Source: an uncultured Actinomycetes bacterium (GTDB lineage Bacteria; Actinomycetota; Thermoleophilia; Solirubrobacterales; Solirubrobacteraceae). From it: a stretch of DNA of 11,884 nt. Made by a program: the position numbers and the translations under genes. Within the stretch, counting starts at the first letter, position 1; the number at the start of each line of letters is the position of its first letter. The DNA is taken from contig CALAQT010000556.1 of the NCBI GenBank assembly GCA_937888775.1, positions 1 to 11,884 on the forward strand. Reading direction: 5' to 3'. Positions 5,654 through 11,884 of the stretch are shown here, piece by piece. The notes under the pieces are model-generated. The model saw nothing but the letters and a program-made list of their open reading frames with translations. It searched no databases and had not been told where the DNA came from.

Positions 5654-7681
5654 GTGGCCATACGCGCGCGTGCCGAGGATCCCGCCGAGCGCGCGGCGGA
5701 GTTGCGTCGGCTGTTGGCCTACCACGGGCACCGCTACTACGTGCTCGATGATCCGGAGATCGGCGACGACGCTTACGACGCCCTGCTCGACGAGTTGCGC
5801 GCGATCGAGGCCGAACACCCGGAGCTGCTCACGCACGACTCGCCAACGCAGCGCATCGGCGGCGAGCCGGTCAGTGACCTGGTAAAGGTCTCCCACCCCG
5901 AGCCGATGCTGTCGCTGGCCAACGCGCGCTCGGCCGAGGAACTGAGGGCCTGGATCCAGCGGATGCGTAACCACCTGGCCCGTGAGGGGATCGAGGACCC
6001 TGAGTTCGAGTTCGTCGCCGAGCCGAAGATCGACGGCCTGGCGATCTCGCTGCTCTACCGAGACGGCGTGTTCGAGCGCGGCGCGACGCGCGGCGATGGG
6101 AATTTCGGCGAGGACGTAACCCATAACCTGCGCACGATCGGCTCGATCCCGCTGCGGCTCGAGATCGACGATCCGCCGCCGTTGCTGGAGGTTCGCGGCG
6201 AGGTCTACATGTCGTTACCCGACTTCGCCGCGCTCAACGAGCGCCGCGCCGAGGCAGGCCTGTCGACGTTCATGAACCCGCGCAACTCGGCCGCGGGCAC
6301 GATCCGGCAGCTGGACCCGAAGCTGGCCGCCGACCGGCCGCTCTCGCTGTGGTGCTACCAGATCGGCGTCACCGAGGGCCTGAGCTTCGGGTCGCATTGG
6401 GAGGCGCTTGAATGGCTGCGCGCGCACCGCTTCCCGGTACATCCCGACGTCAAGAAGCTGCGCTCCGAGGACGACGTGGTCGCGCAGTGCCGCTCCTGGG
6501 AGCAGCGGCGCGGGTCGCTGGAGTTTGAGATCGACGGAGTCGTGGTGAAGGTCAACCAGTTCGAGCTCCAGCGCCGGCTGGGGGTCGTGGGGCGGGATCC
6601 GCGCTGGGCGATCGCCTGGAAATTCCCGCCGACCACTGCCGTGACCAAGCTCAGGGCGATCGGTTGGAATCCGGGCAAGTTCGGCGACCTGCATCCCTAC
6701 GCGATGCTCGAGCCGGTCCACGTGGCCGGCGTGACGATTAAGCTGGCAACGCTGCACAACGAGGAGGACCTGGCGCGCAAGGACATCCGGGAGGGCGAGG
6801 AGGTCATTGTCCTGCGGGCCGGCGACGTGATCCCGCAGGTTCTCTCACCCGCTCCCCACGTCGCCGAACGCGACCACCGACCGCCGCCGTCGCTGCCGCC
6901 CGAGCGCTGCCCTGTCTGCGACACCCCGACCGTCAAACCTGAGGATTCCGTCTTTACACGATGTCCTAACCGCGACTGCCCAGGGCGGCGCTGGCAGTTG
7001 CTCAAGCACTTCGTCGGGGCGATGGACATCGACGGGCTCGGCGAGAAGCAGGTTGACCTGTTCATGAAGCTCGGTTGGGTGCGCACCGCGGCGGACTTCT
7101 ACAGCCTGGACGCCGAGCGGATCGCCGAACAGACGGGGTTCGGGACCGTCTCGGCCGAGAAGCTCGTCACGGCGATCGAGCAGTCAAAGCGCCAACCGTT
7201 CGGGCGGGTGCTGTACGCGCTGGGGATCGAGGAGGTCGGCTATGTAACCGGCCGCAGCCTCGCCCAGCAGCTGCGCACGATCGACGCGTTGCTGGCGGCC
7301 ACGCCCGAGGAGATCGAGCAGACCCAGGGGGTGGGACCGAAGATGGCCCGCACGATCCACGCCCAGCTCCACGACGAGCAGATGACCGCGCTGATCTCGG
7401 ATCTGCGCACTGTGGGCCTGACACTGGAGGAGGAGGGGCCGCCGCCGGGCGAGGGCCCACTGGCGGGCAAGACGCTGGTGCTGACCGGCACGCTTCCCAA
7501 CCTGACCCGTGAGCAGGCGACCGAGCGGATCGTGGCCGCAGGCGGCAAGGTGACGGGCTCGGTGTCACGCCGAACGGATTACGTGGTGGCAGGGGAGAGC
7601 CCCGGTACCAAGCTCGCCCAGGCCGAGCGCCTCGGTGTTGCCGTGGTCGACGAGCGCGGACTGCTGGATCTGTTGGGCTGA
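5654..7681 (+). CDS. ligA: NAD-dependent DNA ligase LigA
   Basis: Seals nicks during replication and repair using NAD as adenylate donor. The 675-residue product has the full domain order. NAD-binding Ia domain is about 8-70 (HRYYVLDDPEIGDDAYD). The nucleotidyltransferase domain has adenylated K125 in the KIDG motif, RGEVYMS, NPRNSAAGTIRQLD and DGVVVKV. The OB fold spans about 325-400, a zinc finger uses C419, C422, C437 and C442, helix-hairpin-helix repeats lie at about 455-585, and a BRCT domain at about 602-675. Within the OB fold the usual V-G-R-T-G-x-L-T-P segment reads P-G-K-F-G-D-L-H-P (340-348) in the same frame without a gap. The GTG start directly follows the surE stop, so translation is probably coupled. 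It ends 21 bases before the convergent carboxypeptidase gene. Confidence 0.97.
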   Translation: MAIRARAEDPAERAAELRRLLAYHGHRYYVLDDPEIGDDAYDALLDELRAIEAEHPELLTHDSPTQRIGGEPVSDLVKVSHPEPMLSLANARSAEELRAWIQRMRNHLAREGIEDPEFEFVAEPKIDGLAISLLYRDGVFERGATRGDGNFGEDVTHNLRTIGSIPLRLEIDDPPPLLEVRGEVYMSLPDFAALNERRAEAGLSTFMNPRNSAAGTIRQLDPKLAADRPLSLWCYQIGVTEGLSFGSHWEALEWLRAHRFPVHPDVKKLRSEDDVVAQCRSWEQRRGSLEFEIDGVVVKVNQFELQRRLGVVGRDPRWAIAWKFPPTTAVTKLRAIGWNPGKFGDLHPYAMLEPVHVAGVTIKLATLHNEEDLARKDIREGEEVIVLRAGDVIPQVLSPAPHVAERDHRPPPSLPPERCPVCDTPTVKPEDSVFTRCPNRDCPGRRWQLLKHFVGAMDIDGLGEKQVDLFMKLGWVRTAADFYSLDAERIAEQTGFGTVSAEKLVTAIEQSKRQPFGRVLYALGIEEVGYVTGRSLAQQLRTIDALLAATPEEIEQTQGVGPKMARTIHAQLHDEQMTALISDLRTVGLTLEEEGPPPGEGPLAGKTLVLTGTLPNLTREQATERIVAAGGKVTGSVSRRTDYVVAGESPGTKLAQAERLGVAVVDERGLLDLLG

Positions 7682-7702
7682 GCCACCCCTTGGCGGGACG
7701 AT

Positions 7703-8977
7703 TCAGCCGTCGTAATGCGCCAACGCGACCTGCATCCGATCCTGGATCGGATGAGCGTAATTGGGGTCGATCGAATTCATCAAGAACGCGTAGGCCAGCG
7801 TGTGCCCATCCCGGGCTTCGCAGTACCCAGCCACGTTTGACACGGCCTGCAGCGTCCCGGTCTTGCCGCGACAGCGTCCCTGCGCGTAGGTTCCCCGCAT
7901 CTCGTCCTGGAGCGTGCCGGTCTCTCCGGCCACCGCCAGTGAATCGGTGAACTGCAGATCGCCGGCCATCTTCTGGAGCAGGGTCACAACCTGATCGGGG
8001 CTGGTCAGGTCGTAGTACGAGAGTCCCGAGCCGTCGTTCAAGCGCGGGGTGATGCCAAAGCTGGTGGCGACCTGGGCTCTAACCACGGCGGCGCCGGCGG
8101 CGGTGGTCCCGGCGCCTCCGTAGCGCGCGCCGAGGTCCTTGAGCAGCATCTCGGCGAAGAAATTGTCCGACGGCGCGTTGGTCCAGCTGATCAGCGTCGC
8201 CATCTGGGGCGAGTGGACCTGGGTCAGCGGTCTGGCTCCGGCCGGCGCCCGGCCGACGCTCACCGGGGTGCGGGCGGCGACCTTGACTCCCGCGGCGCGC
8301 AGTGCGTTGACCAGCTGCTGGCCGGCCACCAGGGCGGGATGGGCATCGTACGCGCTGCCGTCGAGCGTGGCCCATCCGCGATCGTAGGCGAGCGCGCTCA
8401 GGACACCCTCGACATATATCGATGGTGCATAGCCGGTCGCCGGTGTACCGCGCAGCGAATCGAAGTACGACTCGTCGGCGACCACGCGGCCCGTGAGCGA
8501 GGTGATTCCCGTCTGGCGCACGAGGTTTATCACCAGGCGCTGCATCGTCGCGCCGCCGCCGTAACTGCTCTGGTCAAAGGACGCCGCGCCGAAGCTAGGG
8601 TCCCCGCCTCCGCGCAGATACAGAGTCCCGAAGAAGGCCCCACGCGGGCTCTGCGTGCCGCGGCCGAGGATCGATGTGGTCAGGGTCGCGTTGGGGCCGA
8701 AGCGCAGCAAGGCCGTGGAGGTCGTGTAGAGCTTCTCCACCGATGCGGGCAGGCGGCCCGTGTTCGCGGCGGAGGAGAACAGCGTTTGGCCGGTATTGAG
8801 ATCGACGACGTAGGCTCCGCTCTGGCGCCCGGCCGCCTGCATGCCGTTGCGCAGCGCTCGGCTGAGCGAGCTCTGAGGAGTCTGGCCCGCATGGGCGAGT
8901 GCAACGGCGCCGGCCCCTGCGCAGCAGGCCAGCAGCATTGCGGTCGCAGCGACAGTGGAGGCGAGAAACGCTCGCAT
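7703..8977 (-). CDS. dacB: D-alanyl-D-alanine carboxypeptidase/endopeptidase, PBP4 type (peptidase family S13)
   Basis: Penicillin-binding protein that trims the terminal D-Ala of peptidoglycan stem peptides and may cleave cross-links outside the membrane. The ATG at 8977 gives 424 residues beginning with an export signal (MRAFLASTVAATAMLLACCAG..., hydrophobic core about 4-29, Ala-rich cleavage region near 30). A farther in-frame ATG at 9067 would put 30 polar residues ahead of the signal and overlap the opposite gene's promoter, so it is rejected. Active-site motifs are S79-V-E-K82 (SxxK), S270-D-N272 (SxN) and K372-T-G374 (KTG), with the S13 landmarks LYLRGGGDPSFG and DGSGLSYYDLTSP. C369 and C386 could form a disulfide. 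It is transcribed towards ligA and away from the patatin-like gene. The symbol dacB is assigned by family. Confidence 0.93.
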   Translation of the reverse strand: MRAFLASTVAATAMLLACCAGAGAVALAHAGQTPQSSLSRALRNGMQAAGRQSGAYVVDLNTGQTLFSSAANTGRLPASVEKLYTTSTALLRFGPNATLTTSILGRGTQSPRGAFFGTLYLRGGGDPSFGAASFDQSSYGGGATMQRLVINLVRQTGITSLTGRVVADESYFDSLRGTPATGYAPSIYVEGVLSALAYDRGWATLDGSAYDAHPALVAGQQLVNALRAAGVKVAARTPVSVGRAPAGARPLTQVHSPQMATLISWTNAPSDNFFAEMLLKDLGARYGGAGTTAAGAAVVRAQVATSFGITPRLNDGSGLSYYDLTSPDQVVTLLQKMAGDLQFTDSLAVAGETGTLQDEMRGTYAQGRCRGKTGTLQAVSNVAGYCEARDGHTLAYAFLMNSIDPNYAHPIQDRMQVALAHYDG

Positions 8978-8983
8978 AATCTC

Positions 8984-8989
8984 TGTATA
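8984..8989 (-). promoter_or_regulatory. Candidate -10 element for the PBP4 gene, leaderless configuration
   Basis: On the minus strand TATACA ends six bases before the start codon, so transcription would begin at about the A of ATG. No Shine-Dalgarno sequence lies between. The -35 region is not recognisable. The spacing resembles that at surE. Confidence 0.35.
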
Positions 8990-9062
8990 ACCGTTCGGAG
9001 GGCAAAAGGCTTCGCTCCTCGGCGTTACCTTCGGGCTCCGAACTCTGGACCGGGCGCACCCG

Positions 9063-9068
9063 TACAAT
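9063..9068 (+). promoter_or_regulatory. Candidate -10 element for the patatin-like gene
   Basis: TACAAT (five of six to TATAAT) ends nine bases before the ATG at 9078, giving a leaderless or two-to-three-base leader transcript. The intervening bases contain no good ribosome binding site. No clear -35 hexamer is seen at 16-18 bases. Confidence 0.4.
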
Positions 9069-9077
9069 CAAGTTGGC

Positions 9078-10349
9078 ATGGGCAAGGTTGTCAAGCTCGA
9101 TGCTGCGGCGAAGGATCGCGCGGCGCCGTCACGCGAGGCGGCCACTGGGCGGCGTCGCCAACGCTCCAAATCGGCGCTCGTGTTGGGTGGCGGCGGTTTC
9201 ACCGGCGGCGTGTACGAAATCGGCGCGCTGCGAGCCCTCGATCTGCTGTCGGTCAACCGCACCGTGAACCAGTTCGACGTCTACGTGGGCACCAGCGCCG
9301 GTTCGTTCGTCGCCGCTGCAGTAGCCAACGGCGTCACGCCTGAAGAGATGATGCGGGTGATCGTGCAGCAGGTGCCGACGCCGTTTCCCGACGCTCGCGT
9401 GAGCTCGCTGCTGAGGCCCAACTATTCCGAGTTTCTGGCCAAGGGCCTGATGATGCCGCTTCGGCTCGTGCAGCTGATGCGCACGCTGATCAGGGACCTG
9501 GGGCAGGTGTCGGCGGTCGACCTGGCGATCGGACTCGCCGAGGCGCTTCCCGCCGGTCTTTACACAGCTGATGGCATCGAGCGCTACGTACGGCGGATTC
9601 TCTCGGATCCAGATCGCACCGACGACTTCCGCCTGCTCGCCAACGAGCTCTACATCGCCGCCACCGACCTCGACAATTGCGAGCGGGTCGTGTTCGGCTC
9701 CGCGGAGTGGAACGACGTACCGATCTCCACCGCGGTGAGCGCCTCCAGCGCGCTGCCGATGCTCTACAAGCCGGTCAAGGTCAGAGACCGCGAGCTGATA
9801 GACGGCGGCATCCTCTCCACCACCAACCTGGACATCGCGGTCGAGGCGGGTGCCAAGTTCATCGTCGTCGTCAACCCGCTGGTGCCCTACGTCAACGACA
9901 ACCAGAAGAGGATCCCGACGGTCACGGGGGGTCGGGCCGGCCGGGTGTCTGACATGGGCTTTGCGCACATCGGCTACCAGGCGTTCAAACTGCTGGCCCA
10001 CCAGCGCCTGCATGAGATCGCCCGTCGGTGGGAGGAGCGCTATCCGGGCGTCGACATCATCCTGATCGAGCCCGACTCCGATGACGAGCTCATGTTCCAG
10101 ACCAGCGTCATGAACTTCACCTCGCGGGTGGACATCGCACGCCACGGCTTTCAGTCGGTCACGCTGAAGCTGGCCCAGGACTATCCCCGCTTCAAGCGCA
10201 TCTGCGCTCGGCACGGAATCGAAATCTCCGCCACGCGGGTGCGCAAGGTCGTCAAGCACTTCGGCGCGGAGCGCGAGCAGAACCGCGCCTGGCGCAAGAT
10301 CCTGGAGCAAACGACTTCAACACTATTACGCCAGTCGGCACAGGACTGA
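9078..10349 (+). CDS. Patatin-like phospholipase family protein
   Basis: Putative serine lipid acyl hydrolase with a Ser-Asp dyad. The 423-residue product has a basic polar N-terminus (1-31), then the oxyanion-hole glycine motif LGGGGFTGGVYEIGAL (36-51), the nucleophile elbow G71-T-S73-A-G75 and the catalytic Asp in D242-G-G244, the canonical order and spacing. The sequence SASSALPMLYKPV before the Asp motif is also family-typical. The remaining C-terminal region (about 290-423) is mostly helical-looking and basic at the end, with no recognised domain. There is no signal peptide or membrane segment, so it is probably cytosolic or peripheral at the membrane. It is divergent from the PBP4 gene across 100 bases. 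Substrate unknown. Confidence 0.9.
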   Translation: MGKVVKLDAAAKDRAAPSREAATGRRRQRSKSALVLGGGGFTGGVYEIGALRALDLLSVNRTVNQFDVYVGTSAGSFVAAAVANGVTPEEMMRVIVQQVPTPFPDARVSSLLRPNYSEFLAKGLMMPLRLVQLMRTLIRDLGQVSAVDLAIGLAEALPAGLYTADGIERYVRRILSDPDRTDDFRLLANELYIAATDLDNCERVVFGSAEWNDVPISTAVSASSALPMLYKPVKVRDRELIDGGILSTTNLDIAVEAGAKFIVVVNPLVPYVNDNQKRIPTVTGGRAGRVSDMGFAHIGYQAFKLLAHQRLHEIARRWEERYPGVDIILIEPDSDDELMFQTSVMNFTSRVDIARHGFQSVTLKLAQDYPRFKRICARHGIEISATRVRKVVKHFGAEREQNRAWRKILEQTTSTLLRQSAQD

Positions 10350-10381
10350 AGCGCCTCGTCCGCGCAATCGGCGACGAAGGG

Positions 10382-10411
10382 GCCGGCCGCGATCAGATGC
10401 GACCGGGCGGC
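10382..10411. terminator. G+C-rich hairpin between convergent gene ends
   Basis: Bases 10382-10389 face 10404-10411 with seven G-C pairs and one G-G mismatch, around a 14-base loop. It lies in the 68-base gap between the stop of the patatin-like gene and the stop of the opposing small gene, the expected place for a bidirectional terminator. There is no T run on either side. Confidence 0.3.
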
Positions 10412-10417
10412 TGCCAG

Positions 10418-10600
10418 CTATGCCTGGGCAGGCTGGGCCCGCTGAACTCCGGGGGGCTCACGCAGACTGGAGAGGAACAGCGTCTTGTCGATTCGGCCGT
10501 TGAAGATCGGCACTCCCAATTCGACGCACTTGATGATGACATCGCGACGCTCCAAGCCGGACTCGCGTGCGAGCTCCGTGGGCGTCAGGTGATTGGCCAT
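10418..10600 (-). CDS. Small putative helix-turn-helix protein, 60 residues
   Basis: Function unknown. The ATG at 10600 is chosen because a near-perfect Shine-Dalgarno sequence (AAAGGAGG, 10609-10616) sits eight bases ahead; an in-frame ATG at 10627 lies upstream of that site and is rejected. Residues 5-27 (LTPTELARESGLERRDVIIKC) look like a helix-turn-helix, followed by VELGVPIFNGRIDKTLFLSSL, which could form a wing or strand-helix end. The pattern resembles both excisionase/MerR-like small DNA-binding proteins and the IF2-N module (ELA..G......L...G). A Gln/Pro/Ala-rich tail of about 12 residues follows. It is divergent from the sigma-factor gene across about 230 bases, so it may regulate that gene or itself; this is inference. 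Confidence 0.75.
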   Translation of the reverse strand: MANHLTPTELARESGLERRDVIIKCVELGVPIFNGRIDKTLFLSSLREPPGVQRAQPAQA

Positions 10601-10608
10601 CGGATCAT

Positions 10609-10616
10609 CCTCCTTT
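10609..10616 (-). promoter_or_regulatory. Strong ribosome binding site of the small HTH gene
   Basis: AAAGGAGG on the minus strand, eight bases from the ATG at 10600. It is the best Shine-Dalgarno match in the window and fixes the start codon of this gene. Confidence 0.85.
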
Positions 10617-10639
10617 GCCGATTTCACTACATGGACACA

Positions 10640-10668
10640 AGTATGGCGCGCCGGCCGGATGGTCTCAA
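10640..10668 (-). promoter_or_regulatory. Sigma-70 type promoter for the small HTH gene
   Basis: On the minus strand TTGAGA (10663-10668, five of six to TTGACA) is followed after exactly 17 bases by CATACT (10640-10645, four of six to TATAAT). The expected start near 10633 gives a leader of about 32 bases containing the strong ribosome binding site. The spacer holds two overlapping palindromes (GGCGCGCC at 10645-10652 and CCGGCCGG at 10651-10658), a possible operator. Confidence 0.55.
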
Positions 10669-10739
10669 GCCGAGGTGCGAATTCTGTCCGCTCCGTGGAT
10701 TTTCTCGATCCAAGCTGATCCCAATACGGAAGATTCTGT

Positions 10740-10767
10740 TGGACAAATGTCAGATAAACGCTACTGT
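10740..10767 (+). promoter_or_regulatory. Candidate promoter for the sigma-factor gene
   Basis: TGGACA (10740-10745, five of six to TTGACA) is followed after 16 bases by TACTGT (10762-10767), which keeps the T, A and T of the -10 consensus. The expected start near 10774 would leave a leader of about 58 bases. A GGAAAC at 10786-10791 followed 18 bases later by CGAA (10810-10813) vaguely recalls ECF-type promoters and could serve autoregulation, but that match is weak. Confidence 0.4.
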
Positions 10768-10813
10768 TCAGTCGGACCTAGATAGGGAAACACTCCAGCG
10801 GGGAAGTACCGAA

Positions 10814-10830
10814 CTGAGGTTGACGCTCAG
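10814..10830 (+). promoter_or_regulatory. Small hairpin over the sigma-gene ribosome binding site
   Basis: CTGAG (10814-10818) pairs perfectly with CTCAG (10826-10830) around a seven-base loop ending one base before the ATG. The only Shine-Dalgarno-like bases (TGAGGT, 10815-10820) lie largely in the stem, so folding would limit translation initiation. The short stem may be a chance occurrence. Confidence 0.25.
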
Positions 10831-10831
10831 C

Positions 10832-11884
10832 ATGATCCCAGCCGCAGCTGCAACATCAGGGGACGAGCACCAACTCGTCGCGGCTGCCTGTGCCGGCGAC
10901 GATCGCGCGTTTGAGGCGCTCTACTCCCGCTATGCCGGCCGGATAGTCGCCTATGTGGGGCGCATGGTCGGCGACCACGGTCGGGCGGAGGACATCTCCC
11001 AGGAGGTGTTCATGTCCGCGCTGCGGCGCCTGCGCCAGACCGAACAGTCGATCGCGTTCAAGCCGTGGATCTACGGGATCGCCAAGAACGCGTGCATCGA
11101 CGAGTTCCGGTGCACCAAGCGAGCGCGAGAGGTGCCGCTCGGGGCTGATGACGGTCCAATCGTCAACGATCGCCGCCTGATCGCGCTCGGTTCGACCCCC
11201 GACGCCGCGGTGGAGCGCAAGCAGCAGCTGCAGGACCTGAGGGGGGCCTTCGGCGGGCTGTCGGAGATTCAGCACAAGGTGCTGGTGTTGCGTGAGCTGG
11301 AGGGACTCTCTTACAACGAGATCGGTGAGCGCCTGGATATGACCCGGGCGATGGTGGAAAGCTCGCTATTCCGCGCGCGGCGGCGGCTGAGTGAGGAATA
11401 CGAGGAGCTCGCCAGCGGCCGTCGCTGCCAGCAGATTCAGGCTCTGATCGACGAGTGCCCAAGTCGTCCGCTGCAAACCTTCCGTCTTCGCGAGCGCCGC
11501 CAGCTGACGCGTCACCTCTCTCACTGCCAGCCATGCCGGCGGATGGCGCTGATGGCCGGCTTCGACGAAGACGCCCTGCGCCGCACCAGCATCGCCGCCA
11601 AGATCGCGGCGCTGCTTCCCTTCCCGCTGCTTCGCTGGCGGCGCAGCGACGCCAGGCCGACGGCGGCCGAGCTTGGCGCGGGCCCCAAGGTCACTGCCTT
11701 GCGCCCGCTGGAGAAAGTCGCTCAAGTGGCCGATCCCGCCGGTCAGCTGATCACGCTCGGCCGCGCGGCCGCCGGAGTGGCCGCGCTGGCGATCGCCGGC
11801 GCCGGGGGCGGTGTGGTGACGGGGCTGGCGACCACGCCGAACGCGGCCCACCGGGCGGGCGTGCCAGCCGTTCCCGCCCAGGTT
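10832..11884 (+). CDS. ECF-like sigma factor fused to anti-sigma-type zinc finger and candidate membrane helix (3'-truncated by window edge)
   Basis: Transcription initiation factor with a built-in C-terminal module. The ATG at 10832 opens 351 codons with no stop before the window end. Sigma region 2 is at about 27-96, with FEALYSRYAGRIVAYV, the DISQEVFMSALRRL helix and WIYGIAKNACIDEFR. Region 4 is at about 135-190, with LSEIQHKVLVLRELEGLSYN and EIGERLDMTRAMVESSLFRA. Region 3 is absent, as in ECF factors. Next come C199, H228, C232 and C235, a C-x28-H-x3-C-x2-C pattern typical of zf-HC2 anti-sigma domains. A basic linker (about 250-311, including LLRWRR) precedes an uncharged Ala/Gly/Val stretch (312-333) that could span the membrane, leaving the sigma part in the cytoplasm and the unseen C-terminus outside. 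ECF groups with fused zinc-finger and membrane extensions are known in actinobacteria; the exact group and trigger cannot be told here. Confidence 0.88.
   Translation, partial: MIPAAAATSGDEHQLVAAACAGDDRAFEALYSRYAGRIVAYVGRMVGDHGRAEDISQEVFMSALRRLRQTEQSIAFKPWIYGIAKNACIDEFRCTKRAREVPLGADDGPIVNDRRLIALGSTPDAAVERKQQLQDLRGAFGGLSEIQHKVLVLRELEGLSYNEIGERLDMTRAMVESSLFRARRRLSEEYEELASGRRCQQIQALIDECPSRPLQTFRLRERRQLTRHLSHCQPCRRMALMAGFDEDALRRTSIAAKIAALLPFPLLRWRRSDARPTAAELGAGPKVTALRPLEKVAQVADPAGQLITLGRAAAGVAALAIAGAGGGVVTGLATTPNAAHRAGVPAVPAQV

Noticed and set aside
6655..6710. Compensating frameshifts in ligA around the odd OB-fold segment
   Set aside because: The segment aligns codon by codon with the usual motif without a gap, and the alternative frame does not restore V-G-R-T-G.
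8978..9067. A longer PBP4 start at 9067
   Set aside because: It would place 30 polar residues before the signal peptide and run through the promoter of the divergent gene.
8213..9343. A 376-codon plus-strand frame opposite the PBP4 gene and into the patatin-like gene
   Set aside because: The minus-strand gene has a signal peptide and all three penicillin-binding motifs; the opposite frame has only Arg/Ala/Gly-rich shadow sequence.
9129..10310. A 393-codon minus-strand frame over the patatin-like gene
   Set aside because: Antisense shadow of a gene with complete patatin motifs; rich in His/Asp/Gly/Val as expected from such shadows.

Overview
The window is about 11.9 kb of G+C-rich chromosomal DNA with strong G/C bias at third codon positions. 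It holds the distal part of a ribosomal-protein and RNA-polymerase alpha operon, followed by housekeeping and accessory genes. Gene order (map, rpmJ, rpsM, rpsK, rpsD, rpoA, rplQ, truA) and protein style point to an actinobacterium. The cysteine-bearing S4, the divergent ligase and the sigma/zinc-finger fusion suggest a deep lineage such as Thermoleophilia/Solirubrobacterales rather than Streptomyces or Mycobacterium. That placement is inference.

Positions 1-645 are the 3' part of map. A 252-base gap with three strong inverted repeats follows, where many bacteria carry infA; no IF-1 reading frame is present. Positions 898-4607 run rpmJ-rpsM-rpsK-rpsD-rpoA-rplQ-truA on the plus strand, with stop/start overlaps or short gaps except for an 87-base gap before rpoA. 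Positions 4608-4831 are non-housekeeping sequence with a possible 25-codon ORF and a 12-bp hairpin.

Positions 4832-7681 are surE and ligA, which abut with no gap. A penicillin-binding protein 4-type D-alanyl-D-alanine carboxypeptidase (7703-8977, minus) converges on ligA. It diverges, from a 100-base intergenic region, from a patatin-like phospholipase (9078-10349, plus).

The last part is the most unusual. A 60-residue putative DNA-binding protein (minus, excellent ribosome binding site) is divergent from a large sigma-70 family gene that runs off the window. The visible 351 codons encode sigma regions 2 and 4, then a C-x28-H-x3-C-x2-C zinc finger of the anti-sigma (zf-HC2) type, then a basic linker and an Ala/Gly-rich candidate membrane helix. 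This reads as an ECF sigma factor fused to its own membrane-anchored anti-sigma module.

The first two thirds are translation, transcription and RNA/DNA maintenance genes in an essentially ordinary arrangement. The final third concerns the cell envelope (peptidoglycan, lipid) and possibly envelope-linked transcription control. No tRNA, rRNA, insertion sequence or CRISPR array was seen.
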